Position numbers and translations under genes: made by a program. The notes below the pieces were generated by a model. That model saw only the letters and a list, made by a program, of their open reading frames with translations, was not told the origin of the DNA and made no database searches. Positions 33,075-41,187 of a stretch of 41,696 bases of DNA are shown here, in pieces (within the stretch, counting starts at the first letter, position 1; every line of letters begins with the position of its first letter). Origin of the DNA: JACMMS01 sp043758775 (lineage in GTDB: Bacteria > Pseudomonadota > Gammaproteobacteria > Burkholderiales > Methylophilaceae); contig JAYVMU010000034.1 of the NCBI GenBank assembly GCA_043758775.1, forward strand, positions 1-41,696, read 5' to 3'.

Positions 33075-34289
33075 ATGTCATTATCAGTCCAACAACTCAT
33101 CACAGAAGCAGACCGTTGCGTCGCCTGCGGCTTATGTTTGCCGCATTGCCCAACCTATCGTAAAACTGGTTCTGAGGCAGACTCCCCGCGCGGACGTATC
33201 CAGCTCATGAGCGCAGTTGCAAAAGATATTTTGCCCGCTAACAAACGTTTTCAAGAGCATATAGATTTATGTTTAAGCTGTCGCTCATGTGAGTCAGTTT
33301 GCCCTAATGGCGTGAATTATGGCGCCCTAATCGATACCACTCGCGCAACTATTGCACGAGAACCTAGCATACTGACAAAGTTGGCTAATAATTTTGTCAG
33401 CCACCCACAACGAATGAAGTCAGCAAGCAAGTTTTTACGTGTTGCGCAAAATACAGGCTTATTAAATATTACTGGTAAGTTAATACCGACTTTACGTAAG
33501 TCATTAGCCTTAGTACCTAACGTTCCCAATCAGCAAACTTGGCGAGTTCTTTACCCAACCGCCAATAGTATTAAAAATGGCGAGGTCAGTTTATTTTTAG
33601 GTTGTATCACTAATGCACTGGATACTAACACTTTACGCGCTGCAGTATTTACACTGAATAAATTGGGCTACGATGTACATATACCCAAGGCCCAAACCTG
33701 TTGTGGCAGCATTGCACGCCAGCAAGGCAATACTGAAGAATCCACTAGGTTAATTGCACAAACCCAACTAGCATTTACACCACTTAATGGGATGCCATTG
33801 CTCACTGTTGCCAGCGGTTGTGGTGCTGGACTAAAAGACTATCTACAACATAGTTCAGGTGTAAAAGTACTGGATATCAGCGATTTTTTAGCAAGTTGTG
33901 ACTGGCAAAATATCCAACTACAGGCTCTACCAAAAGAGATTTACGTACAAGATCCTTGCACATTAAGAAATGTGCAAAAAACATCAGAAGCAGTTTATAA
34001 ACTTTTAGAAAAAATACCAGAAGTAACAATTAAAAAACTGGCAGGTAATAGCCAGTGCTGTGGGGGCGCTGGAGCATATATGCTCACACAAGAATTGATG
34101 GCTAACAGCCTGCTTGATGATAAACTAAGCGCCATTGACGCTGCCCAAGTGGCGTGGCTGGCAACATCTAATATAGGTTGTGCACTGCACATTGCGGCAG
34201 GCTTACGCATACAAGGCAAAACAGTAAAAGTAGAACATCCTGTAGTGATTATCGCGAAACAACTTGGCTTTACTGGTAAGATAGACTAA
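33075..34289 (+). CDS. glcF: glycolate oxidase iron-sulfur subunit (GlcF-like)
   Basis: The 404-residue protein has two 4Fe-4S motifs, CVACGLCLPHCP (Cys15, 18, 21, 25) and CLSCRSCESVCP (Cys66, 69, 72, 76), then two CCG domains with QTCCGSIARQQG and SQCCGGAGAYM near the middle and C-terminus. This is the GlcF architecture, which passes electrons from the FAD subunits GlcD/GlcE of glycolate dehydrogenase to the quinone pool at the membrane. Here no glcD or glcE gene is adjacent: upstream is the S41 protease and downstream is coq7. The catalytic partner must be encoded elsewhere, or the protein serves another FAD-dependent 2-hydroxyacid dehydrogenase. The gene precedes coq7 by 11 bp, suggesting shared transcription and a quinone link. 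Confidence 0.87.
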   Translation: MSLSVQQLITEADRCVACGLCLPHCPTYRKTGSEADSPRGRIQLMSAVAKDILPANKRFQEHIDLCLSCRSCESVCPNGVNYGALIDTTRATIAREPSILTKLANNFVSHPQRMKSASKFLRVAQNTGLLNITGKLIPTLRKSLALVPNVPNQQTWRVLYPTANSIKNGEVSLFLGCITNALDTNTLRAAVFTLNKLGYDVHIPKAQTCCGSIARQQGNTEESTRLIAQTQLAFTPLNGMPLLTVASGCGAGLKDYLQHSSGVKVLDISDFLASCDWQNIQLQALPKEIYVQDPCTLRNVQKTSEAVYKLLEKIPEVTIKKLAGNSQCCGGAGAYMLTQELMANSLLDDKLSAIDAAQVAWLATSNIGCALHIAAGLRIQGKTVKVEHPVVIIAKQLGFTGKID

Positions 34290-34300
34290 GGAAAATTACT

Positions 34301-34924
34301 ATGATGCTAGATCGCCTAATAATAGAATTTGATAAAAGCCTACGCACGGTATTAAGCCAATCGCATGCGACTCGTGTTCGCCCGGATGAGGCATTAATAG
34401 ACACACCACTAGATGAAGCCGAGAAACAGCATGCAGCATCGTTAATGCGCGTTAACCATTGTGGTGAAGTATGTGCACAAGCTTTGTATAGTGGCCAAGC
34501 ACTCACATCACACAATCCAGACACTACTGCCGCTTTACGTGAAGCGGCAATTGAAGAAACTGACCATCTAGCCTGGTGTGAAAGCCGTATACAAGAACTA
34601 GGCGGGCGCAAAAGTTTATTGAATCCACTTTGGTATGCAGGCTCATTTAGCATGGGTATCATCGCGGGTGCGCTAGGTGATAAATGGAATTTAGGCTTTT
34701 TAGCCGAAACTGAAAAACAGGTTGCACATCATTTGACAGGGCATTTAGCTGCACTGCCTGCCAATGATCGAAAAACGCGTGCAATTATCGAACAAATGCA
34801 CATTGATGAAACGGCACATGCAGACACGGCATTTAATCACGGTGCCGCAGAGTTACCGGCGCCCGCTAAAGCATTGATGCAAGTGGCTTCGAAAGTAATG
34901 ACTCGCACTTCGTATTACATATAA
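34301..34924 (+). CDS. coq7: 5-demethoxyubiquinol (DMQ) hydroxylase, Coq7 type
   Basis: Coq7 is the diiron monooxygenase that adds the last hydroxyl group in ubiquinone synthesis, replacing the flavin enzyme UbiF in many Proteobacteria. The 207-residue protein has two EXXH motifs with diiron ligands: RVNHCGEVCAQALYSGQAL and EETDHLAWCESRIQELGGR in the N-terminal half, then EKQVAHHLTGHL and IEQMHIDETAHADTAF in the C-terminal half. AAGGAAAA precedes the start. It is the second gene after glcF. Ubiquinone connects this gene to the oxidase locus in physiology, though the loci are 18 kb apart. Confidence 0.94.
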   Translation: MMLDRLIIEFDKSLRTVLSQSHATRVRPDEALIDTPLDEAEKQHAASLMRVNHCGEVCAQALYSGQALTSHNPDTTAALREAAIEETDHLAWCESRIQELGGRKSLLNPLWYAGSFSMGIIAGALGDKWNLGFLAETEKQVAHHLTGHLAALPANDRKTRAIIEQMHIDETAHADTAFNHGAAELPAPAKALMQVASKVMTRTSYYI

Positions 34925-34959
34925 CCGCTTAACTATATATTCTTAACCGAGGCAACACC

Positions 34960-35277
34960 ATGCAAAAATTTAGTGACGTATTATTAGGCCTCGACAACGC
35001 TGAAGACGTAAAGCGCATCGAACTTTTTCACCCAGATGGTAGCAATGCTGGCATTATTGAAAACAAGCCGGGCAGCCAGGGCTCAATCAAAGTGTATAAC
35101 CATCTTTATAAAATGTTCGGTGATATTACGCTAGATGCGGCCGTAGAAGGCCTAGCACTTTATGCCGAACATACCGAAGACGCGGAAAACTGTCCGGGTA
35201 AACATCCCAATGTGGATAGGTTGCTGAATGTACTGGAAGATGAACAACCTTTGAGTATGAAAATTATTAATAATTAA
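34960..35277 (+). CDS. DUF2322 family protein
   Basis: A 105-residue protein matching the small DUF2322 family: FSDVLLGLDNAEDVKRIELFHPDGSNAGIIENKPGS, YNHLYKMFGDITLDAAVEGLALYAEHTEDAEN and PGKHPNVDRLL. It lacks signal peptide and membrane segments, so is probably cytoplasmic. GAGG precedes the start. It follows coq7 by 35 bp. No function is known for the family; the ALYAEH and PGKHPN-VDRL motifs are the best markers. Confidence 0.7.
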   Translation: MQKFSDVLLGLDNAEDVKRIELFHPDGSNAGIIENKPGSQGSIKVYNHLYKMFGDITLDAAVEGLALYAEHTEDAENCPGKHPNVDRLLNVLEDEQPLSMKIINN

Positions 35278-35280
35278 ACA

Positions 35281-35309
35281 GGTGCGCAAACACTGTCTAT
35301 TTGCACACC
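35281..35309. terminator. probable bidirectional terminator
   Basis: GGTGCGCAAA (35281-35290) pairs with TTTGCACACC (35300-35309) with one mismatch around a 9-nt loop, between the convergent DUF2322 and SDR genes. No T tract follows, so confidence is moderate. Confidence 0.45.
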
Positions 35310-35323
35310 CGACCATTCAATAA

Positions 35324-36064
35324 CTACCAAGGCAGGACATCTGCCTCATGAAAGAACCCGCCACTTGCACCATCTGCGTCTAGCGTTGCTAAGCGCACAC
35401 TGGTCTTAGCACTATCCACCACTGCCATCGGTGCATTTGCGCCACCTAGCTCAGTTTTAACCCAACCCGGATGTGCCGAGTTCACTTTAATATTGGTGTT
35501 CTTCAGCTCATGTGCTAAGTGAATTGTGTAGGCATTAAGTGCCGTTTTTGAGGCATTGTAAGCAAATGCCTTGGCGGGTTCTATCGGTGAATTTAGCATG
35601 CTGTGCAAAGTAAGTGATCCCAATATGCTAGAAAGATTAACAATGCGGCCGGCCGGCGCTTTTTTGATAAGTGGTAATAGCTTTTGTGTAAGTTCAACTA
35701 CTGCGAAAAGATTAGTCTGAAAAGTTCTTTGTAATACATCTGTAGTCACTGTGCTGCTATTACTACTCATTAATTGCTCATCACTCATACCAGCATTATT
35801 TACTAAAATATCTAACTTGCCATAATGTGTATTGATATATTCATAAGCGGTATCGACTGACCTCGCTTGATTTGCATCATAACTAATTGCTGCAGCCTCA
35901 ATACCCAGTTTTTGTAATTGGTTTACAGCCTCTTTACCTTTTGCTAAATCCCGTACACCAATGATGACCTTAATACCTAGCTCGCCTAAACCTTTTGCCG
36001 TTTCAAATCCAATACCACGGTTTGCACCAGTAATAAACGCTACTTTGTCTGATTGTTGTGTCAT
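35324..36064 (-). CDS. short-chain dehydrogenase/reductase (carbonyl-reductase-like SDR)
   Basis: The 246-residue SDR has TGANRGIG (residues 12-19), NNAG (89-92), VNLSSI with catalytic Ser145/146 and the Tyr169-x3-Lys173 pair in FAYNASKTAL. The NSAHPGWVKTELGG stretch and the insertion before the active site (HSMLNSPIEPAK) are typical of NADPH-dependent carbonyl reductase-like SDRs. AGAGGG is found upstream of the ATG. It is divergent from the TetR gene and its promoter overlaps a TetR-type palindrome, so it is likely induced by an aldehyde, quinone or ketone sensed by that regulator. Confidence 0.88.
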   Translation of the reverse strand: MTQQSDKVAFITGANRGIGFETAKGLGELGIKVIIGVRDLAKGKEAVNQLQKLGIEAAAISYDANQARSVDTAYEYINTHYGKLDILVNNAGMSDEQLMSSNSSTVTTDVLQRTFQTNLFAVVELTQKLLPLIKKAPAGRIVNLSSILGSLTLHSMLNSPIEPAKAFAYNASKTALNAYTIHLAHELKNTNIKVNSAHPGWVKTELGGANAPMAVVDSAKTSVRLATLDADGASGGFFHEADVLPW

Positions 36065-36080
36065 TTTATTGCCCTCTTTC

Positions 36081-36108
36081 TATTTATTTACCAATCGGTA
36101 AATAAATA
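36081..36108. promoter_or_regulatory. TetR-type operator 1 (perfect 28-bp dyad)
   Basis: A perfect inverted repeat, with 12-bp arms TATTTATTTACC around the centre AATC, lies between the divergent SDR and TetR genes. Its core is TTTACC-N4-GGTAAA. It covers the -10 edge and probable transcription start of the SDR promoter, so binding would block the SDR gene. Confidence 0.75.
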
Positions 36109-36134
36109 TTACAATGTAAAAAAATAGTTGTCAA
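36106..36134 (-). promoter_or_regulatory. SDR gene promoter
   Basis: On the minus strand TTGACA (36134-36129) and TAATAT (36111-36106) are 17 bp apart, an optimal sigma70 arrangement. The -10 abuts operator 1 and the -35 overlaps that of the divergent TetR promoter. Confidence 0.65.
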
Positions 36135-36158
36135 CTGTTATTTACCTAACGGTATAAT
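36128..36158 (+). promoter_or_regulatory. tetR gene promoter with operator 2
   Basis: TTGTCA (36128-36133) and a consensus TATAAT (36153-36158) form a promoter with a slightly long 19-bp spacer. The imperfect operator TATTTACC-TAAC-GGTATAAT (36139-36158) includes the -10 itself and shares the ACC-N4-GGT core with operator 1. This fits negative autoregulation. Confidence 0.6.
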
Positions 36159-36187
36159 AATCACACTAAAGATGGAATTAATAGATA

Positions 36188-36805
36188 ATGAACATCATAA
36201 AACCCAATAAACAACGTGGCCGCCCGCCAGCTTTCAATCATGAAGACGCGCTAAAAAAAGCGCTACAAGTGTTTTGGCAGCGTGGCTATGAAGGCGCTTC
36301 TATGACAGAACTTACAGAAGCGCTAGGCATTAATCGGCCTAGTATTTATGCGGCTTTTGGTAATAAAGAAGCTTTATTTCGTAAAGCGTTAAGCAAATAT
36401 ACGGCTGGGCCAGTAGCTTATATTGCCCACGCTCTGTCAGCACCTACAGCAAGTTTGGTCGTGGAGAAAATACTCACACAATCTGCACTATTTTTAACTG
36501 ACCCCACAAACCCAAGTGGCTGCATGATGGTACTCGGCGCATTATCGGGTGGTAAAGATAGCGAATTAATTAAGCAAGAGTTAATTGCTCACAGAAAAAA
36601 CTTTGAAGAAAAATTAAAACAACGTTTTGAATTAGCACAAACTCAATCCGACTTAGCACAAACTGTTGATACAGCAAGCTTGGCGAAGTATATAGCGACC
36701 ATACATCAAGGGTTATCGGTGCAGGCCACTAGTGGCGCAACACGGGAAGAGTTACTAAGTGTGGTTGAACTGACTTTGAAAAACTGGGCTGCGTTAACGC
36801 AATAG
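36188..36805 (+). CDS. TetR/AcrR-family transcriptional regulator
   Basis: A 205-residue repressor: an N-terminal helix-turn-helix (about 17-63, with FNHEDALKKALQVFWQRGYEGASMTELTEALGINRPSIYAAFGNKEALF) followed by an all-helical ligand domain of the TetR_C type with the TDPTNPSGCMMVLGAL motif near 110-122. The GRPPAF...AL.VFW..GYEG start identifies the AcrR/YxaF-like branch. Cys117 in SGCMMVLGA could sense electrophiles. It is divergent from an SDR gene and almost surely its regulator, given the shared operators. The ligand is unknown. Confidence 0.9.
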   Translation: MNIIKPNKQRGRPPAFNHEDALKKALQVFWQRGYEGASMTELTEALGINRPSIYAAFGNKEALFRKALSKYTAGPVAYIAHALSAPTASLVVEKILTQSALFLTDPTNPSGCMMVLGALSGGKDSELIKQELIAHRKNFEEKLKQRFELAQTQSDLAQTVDTASLAKYIATIHQGLSVQATSGATREELLSVVELTLKNWAALTQ

Positions 36806-36823
36806 CCCAACCTCAGATACGCT

Positions 36824-37240
36824 TTACTGATTGTGCTTTGCGATTGGCGGATGATAAATGAGCTCTAGCAAATGCCCTACTGTATCTAAACAATAAAAAC
36901 CACGCGCGCCATCGCGATGTGTTTTAGGACTTTCGGTGATTCTTACATCATTAGCTAAAAAGTGTGCGTACCAGCTATCTACATCTTCTGCGGTTTCAAG
37001 CAAGAAACCAATATGATCTAAACGCTGCTGCCCTGAGGCTTCATAATCAACGCGATGCAAAGCAAACACATCACCATGATTACTCAGGTAAACATTGTCT
37101 GGATCAGGTTGCCACTCAATATGCATACCCATCACATTGACATAAAATGCCACGCACACCTCTAAGTTCTTCACAAAAAGTGCAACATGGCGAATACCAA
37201 CCATGCCATTAGGAATAGCAGATTTTATACTTTTATCCAT
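36824..37240 (-). CDS. VOC-family (glyoxalase/dioxygenase superfamily) protein
   Basis: A 138-residue single-domain vicinal-oxygen-chelate protein. The paired beta-alpha-beta modules are visible as IRHVALFVKNLEVCVAFYVNVMGM and LDHIGFLLETAEDVDSWYAHFLANDVRI; metal-ligand candidates are His18, the His in RLDHIGF and Glu in HLLELIYHPP. I start at the Met with GAGG 6 bp upstream, inside the end of the OsmC gene (8-bp overlap); a longer reading of 12 codons has no ribosome site. It is the last of three minus-strand genes, after FKBP and OsmC. Substrate unknown; glyoxalase-like detoxification or a ring-cleavage type cannot be told apart. Confidence 0.8.
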   Translation of the reverse strand: MDKSIKSAIPNGMVGIRHVALFVKNLEVCVAFYVNVMGMHIEWQPDPDNVYLSNHGDVFALHRVDYEASGQQRLDHIGFLLETAEDVDSWYAHFLANDVRITESPKTHRDGARGFYCLDTVGHLLELIYHPPIAKHNQ

Positions 37241-37673
37241 TAGCTGCCTCAATGACTTCACTGTCCTTGATCTCAAAGTCGTGAGTGATTGCTACCGATT
37301 TACTCAACATGATAGAAGCCGAGCAGTATTTCTCGGCAGATAATTTAACCGCACGCTCGACCTGCACTGGATTTAAGTTTTTGCCAGTTACCACAAAATG
37401 TACATGGATTTTGGTAAAGACTTTCGGCACTTCATCTGCACGTGTCGCATCAATTTCTGCTACGCAATCGGTGATAGCTTGGCGCGCCTTCTTGAGTATA
37501 GTTACCACATCAAACGAGGTGCAAGCGCCCATGCCCAGCAGCAACATCTCCATTGGGCGCATACCCATGTTGCGGCCACCGTTTTCTGGTGCGCCATCAA
37601 GAATGACGGCATGGCCAGTTTCTGATTCGCCCATGAAACAGACGTTTTCTACCCACTTAATACGCGCCTTCAT
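37233..37673 (-). CDS. OsmC/YhfA-type peroxidase-fold protein
   Basis: A 146-residue OsmC-family protein. The two redox cysteines are Cys51 in GMGACTSFDVV and Cys117 in EKYCSASIML, the usual pair that reduces organic hydroperoxides. MRPMEMLLLGMGACTSFDVV is the YhfA-type signature. The start ATG overlaps the stop of the FKBP gene in a TAATG, so translation is coupled, and the VOC gene start lies inside its end. Dithiol-dependent peroxide reduction is inferred from the family. Confidence 0.88.
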   Translation of the reverse strand: MKARIKWVENVCFMGESETGHAVILDGAPENGGRNMGMRPMEMLLLGMGACTSFDVVTILKKARQAITDCVAEIDATRADEVPKVFTKIHVHFVVTGKNLNPVQVERAVKLSAEKYCSASIMLSKSVAITHDFEIKDSEVIEAANG

Positions 37674-38191
37674 TATTTAACGCCTAATAACTCAACATCA
37701 AAAATCAATGTTGCATTTGGCGGAATCACACCGCCAGCACCGCGCGCGCCATAGCCCATCTCTGCCGGAATAATCAAAGTGCGTTTACCGCCGATTTTCA
37801 TACCAGCAAAGCCTTGATCCCAACCTTGAATCACTTGGCCTGCACCTAGTGCGAAGTTAAATGGCTCGCCTCTATCTACCGAGCTATCAAATTTTTTGCC
37901 TTTGCCATCTTCTTTGCTTGGGTCATACAGCCAGCCTGTGTAATGCACGGTGACGTTCAAGCCAGCTTCAGCTTCACGGCCAGTGCCAATAACGGTATCT
38001 TTTTTAACGAGTTCGGTGATGTTAGCAGTCATTGCAGTATTTTCCTTAGTAGTGGCTTGTGTTGAATTAGTTTTCTCAGCTGTCGAATTAGCAGAAGACT
38101 CTGCCTTGCAACCAGCACATAAGGCTAATAACAAGCTGCTAACTAATAACATAGAAGTTGTGGTTTTATTGAATGTTTTAAATGATGTCAT
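37673..38191 (-). CDS. FKBP-type peptidyl-prolyl cis-trans isomerase, exported
   Basis: The 172-residue precursor has a signal peptide with hydrophobic core MLLVSSLLLALC and a possible but non-canonical lipobox at CAGC, then a Ser/Thr/Asn-rich linker to about residue 60 and a FKBP domain. Domain motifs are VTVHYTGWLYD, GKKFDSSVDRGEPFNFALGAGQVIQGWDQGFAGMKIGGKRTLIIP and YGARGAGGVIPPNATLIFDVELL. It should act on proline bonds of envelope proteins. An ATG start is preferred over a TTG 6 bp earlier because AGAG lies 7 bp upstream. The first gene of the FKBP-OsmC-VOC series. Confidence 0.92.
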   Translation of the reverse strand: MTSFKTFNKTTTSMLLVSSLLLALCAGCKAESSANSTAEKTNSTQATTKENTAMTANITELVKKDTVIGTGREAEAGLNVTVHYTGWLYDPSKEDGKGKKFDSSVDRGEPFNFALGAGQVIQGWDQGFAGMKIGGKRTLIIPAEMGYGARGAGGVIPPNATLIFDVELLGVK

Positions 38192-38279
38192 AACCAATCT
38201 CTAAAATGAAGTTACAGAAAAGTAAATGGGTATGATACCGCAAATTACAACGGGTTCTTGGTCTTGTAAATTGCGAGTA

Positions 38280-39707
38280 TCAATGTAAGGAATAGACCCA
38301 TTCAATCAGCGCATCTTGTGCCGCTTTTGCACTAGCAGCATGGGCATGATTGACTAAAAACACCACCACCCAGCGCTTATTATTAGCATCCAGCACGTAA
38401 CCCGCAATACTGCTTACGCCATCAATTGAACCTGTTTTAAGATGTGCACGACCATTAGCCGGACTATCTTTCAATCGCTTAATTACCGTGCCATCCGTAC
38501 CCAGTATTGGCAACGAAGACATGAATTCTGGCATTACTGGGCTATGGTAAGCGCTTACTAACAAATCCCCTAAATGCTGCGCACTAATACGCTCTATACG
38601 TGACAAACCCGAACCATTCTCTATGACCATTTCATTAAACGGCATATTCTTACTGAGTAGCCAGGCCCGTATTGCCTGCTCACCCAGCGCTTCCGTTGCT
38701 GGCAAACTACTTGTTTCTGCTGCGATAGTCAGCAGTAACTGTCGTGCCATTAAATTATTGCTATATTTATTAACATCTCTAAGCACATCAGCCAATGGCT
38801 TAGATGCTTGGTTGACTAGTTTAAAGGCGGAACTTGGCATTGTGCTCTGATTCTCAAGCGTTCCATGAAAACCCCCGCCAAGTTCTAGCCACAATTTACG
38901 GAATAAAAAATAAGCATATTGGTTATTATCAAACAAACTCAGCTCCAAGTATTTTTCACCACAGTCAGCCGCATAAGTACCATTAAAAGTAATGCTTGCT
39001 GCATCTTTTTCTGATTTGACAACATACTTAAATTTATTACGCCAATCACCACAATCACCTTGTGTTAACTTAAGTTGATTGATTACTCTAACCTCTGGTA
39101 CTTCTACTTCTTGCACGATGTTAGCCTGCCCTGCCACTGTCTGAAACTTAAAACTAGTCGCCCGTGAATTCACTAACAGGGCGCTCGGCATCGCGTTATA
39201 AGCACGGTAAGTTTCAGCATCAAAAGTCACCCGACTACCTATGCTCGTAGAAAAGTAGCTTTTATCCAGCACCAAATTGCCGCGGATTTCCTTAACACCC
39301 GCTTGCTGCAAACTCACCAATAGTCGCCTCAATTCAGCCTCATTGAGACTAGGGTCGCCATAGCCTTTAATAATCAGATTACCCTCTAGCACGCCGTTCT
39401 TCAGTGCCCCGTCACGATAAATTTCGGTATGCCAGCGATAGGCTGGGCCAAGCAAATCCAAGGCGGCATTGGTTGTGACGAGCTTCATTACCGATGCTGG
39501 ATTAAATGGCTGGTTAGCGTTATGGCTGATAACAGGCTTGCTATCGTCTAGCGCTTGCACATAAACCGCTACATTCTGTAGTGGGATTTTGGCTTGTTGC
39601 AGGGCGCTTATTACGCTATCTGGTAATTGTGCATAGGTAACAGAAACATAGAACAATGAGAGTGGTATCAGCCAAAAAGTTAAAATCTTAACGATAATTT
39701 TAGTCAT
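38280..39707 (-). CDS. dacB: D-alanyl-D-alanine carboxypeptidase/endopeptidase (PBP4, DacB)
   Basis: A 475-residue periplasmic penicillin-binding protein of class C (peptidase S13) that trims and cleaves peptidoglycan cross-links. A signal peptide covers about 1-26. The active-site triad is complete: Ser72-Val-Met-Lys75 in NPASVMKLVTT, SNN in KYSNNLMARQLL, and KTG in HLKTGSIDGVSSIAGYV near residue 425. The long middle insertion between the first two motifs is typical of PBP4. Its ATG overlaps the bioA stop by 4 bp, so the pair is translationally coupled. Confidence 0.94.
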   Translation of the reverse strand: MTKIIVKILTFWLIPLSLFYVSVTYAQLPDSVISALQQAKIPLQNVAVYVQALDDSKPVISHNANQPFNPASVMKLVTTNAALDLLGPAYRWHTEIYRDGALKNGVLEGNLIIKGYGDPSLNEAELRRLLVSLQQAGVKEIRGNLVLDKSYFSTSIGSRVTFDAETYRAYNAMPSALLVNSRATSFKFQTVAGQANIVQEVEVPEVRVINQLKLTQGDCGDWRNKFKYVVKSEKDAASITFNGTYAADCGEKYLELSLFDNNQYAYFLFRKLWLELGGGFHGTLENQSTMPSSAFKLVNQASKPLADVLRDVNKYSNNLMARQLLLTIAAETSSLPATEALGEQAIRAWLLSKNMPFNEMVIENGSGLSRIERISAQHLGDLLVSAYHSPVMPEFMSSLPILGTDGTVIKRLKDSPANGRAHLKTGSIDGVSSIAGYVLDANNKRWVVVFLVNHAHAASAKAAQDALIEWVYSLH

Positions 39708-41020
39708 GCTGCGCCTTGAGATAGCTCTTCAATCACCTTGACTGTGCGATTGACCAAACAATCAATTTCTGCCTCGCAGACAATATAAGGCGGCATAAAA
39801 TAAACCGTATTGCCTATAGGTCGCAACAACAAACCTTGCGCTAAAGCTGCCGCATAAAACTGCTGTTGAAATTGCTTGTTTTGTGTGATGACATCAAATG
39901 CGAAAATCATGCCAGTATGGCGTAGATGCTTGATAGCAAGGTGAGTAAATGCTTGCATCTTGCTATTGATATAAGCCGATTTTTGTCGATTATTTTCTAA
40001 TACATTATCCGCCTCAAATATAGCTAAAGTCGCCAAAGCGGCACTACAAGCTAATGGATTGCCTGTATAGCTATGGCTATGCAGAAAACCACGCGTGGTG
40101 CTGTCATCATAAAAAGCCGCATAAATTTCATCGCTTGTTAGCACCGCAGACAGCGGCAAATAACCACCCGTAATCCCTTTGGATAAGCAGATAAAATCAG
40201 GTTTTACATGTGCCTGCTCGCAGGCAAACATCGTTCCGGTTCTGCCAAAGCCAACGGCAATTTCATCGGCGATTAAATGAATATTATACTGACTGCAAAT
40301 TTTACGCGCACGCTTGAGATAATCTGGATGATACATGCCCATACCTGCCGCACATTGCACCAATGGCTCAATTATTAAAGCCGCTAGCTCTGCACGATGT
40401 TCACTGACGTAAGCCTCTAAGGCGTTAGCGCAGCGCCAGGCATAAGCTTGTGCACTTTCGCCTGCTTCAGCCAACCTAAAATCTGGACTAGGCATTTGTG
40501 CAGACTGCCTTAGTAGTGGTGCGTAAGTGTCCTTAAAAATCGCCACATCGGTCACGCTAAGCGCGCCTAGCGTTTCTCCATGATAGCTATTTTGCAGGCT
40601 AATGAATTTGGTTTTATTGGGCTGGTTACTGTTACGCCAATAATGAAAGCTCATTTTTAACGCAATCTCAGTAGCACTAGCACCGTCACTTGCATAAAAT
40701 GCATGACCTAGCCCTGTGAGCTCGGCTAATTTTTCTGACAGTTCAACTACTGGCTCATGCGTACAGCCAGCCAAGATCACATGCTCTAAAGTATCAAGTT
40801 GCGCCTTAATCGCATCTTTAATGCGCGGATTATTATGTCCAAATAGATTCACCCACCACGAACTCACCGCATCAAGATAACGCTTACCTTCAACATCGGT
40901 CAGCCATGCACCCTCACCACTTTTAAAAGGTATAAGCGGTAAACTCTCATGTTGTTTCATCTGCGTGCAAGGATGCCAGACAGATGCAAGACTACGATTT
41001 AATAAATATTGATTTGACAT
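39704..41020 (-). CDS. bioA: adenosylmethionine-8-amino-7-oxononanoate aminotransferase
   Basis: BioA makes 7,8-diaminononanoate (DAPA) in biotin synthesis, using S-adenosylmethionine as amino donor. The 438-residue fold-type I PLP enzyme carries WHPCTQM near the N-terminus, the SSWWVNLFGHNNP block, DGASATEIALKM, Asp252 in LIADEIAVGFGRTG, and the PLP lysine Lys281 in ICLSKGITGGYLPL. These match BioA rather than other class III aminotransferases. The other biotin genes are not in the window. It overlaps dacB by 4 bp, an unusual partner for a biotin gene. Confidence 0.95.
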   Translation of the reverse strand: MSNQYLLNRSLASVWHPCTQMKQHESLPLIPFKSGEGAWLTDVEGKRYLDAVSSWWVNLFGHNNPRIKDAIKAQLDTLEHVILAGCTHEPVVELSEKLAELTGLGHAFYASDGASATEIALKMSFHYWRNSNQPNKTKFISLQNSYHGETLGALSVTDVAIFKDTYAPLLRQSAQMPSPDFRLAEAGESAQAYAWRCANALEAYVSEHRAELAALIIEPLVQCAAGMGMYHPDYLKRARKICSQYNIHLIADEIAVGFGRTGTMFACEQAHVKPDFICLSKGITGGYLPLSAVLTSDEIYAAFYDDSTTRGFLHSHSYTGNPLACSAALATLAIFEADNVLENNRQKSAYINSKMQAFTHLAIKHLRHTGMIFAFDVITQNKQFQQQFYAAALAQGLLLRPIGNTVYFMPPYIVCEAEIDCLVNRTVKVIEELSQGAA

Positions 41021-41187
41021 TGCATACGATAATGTTGAGAAGTTGACCTAAATTGTACGTGTTTTTTATATAAAATGACTTTAAAGTAGCATCACAAATA
41101 GCTAAATTAATTGGCTTAAACTTACTTACAAGACAAACCCTGACTACTGTTATACTTTCTTCAACTATAAAGTTATGGCAACCTACC

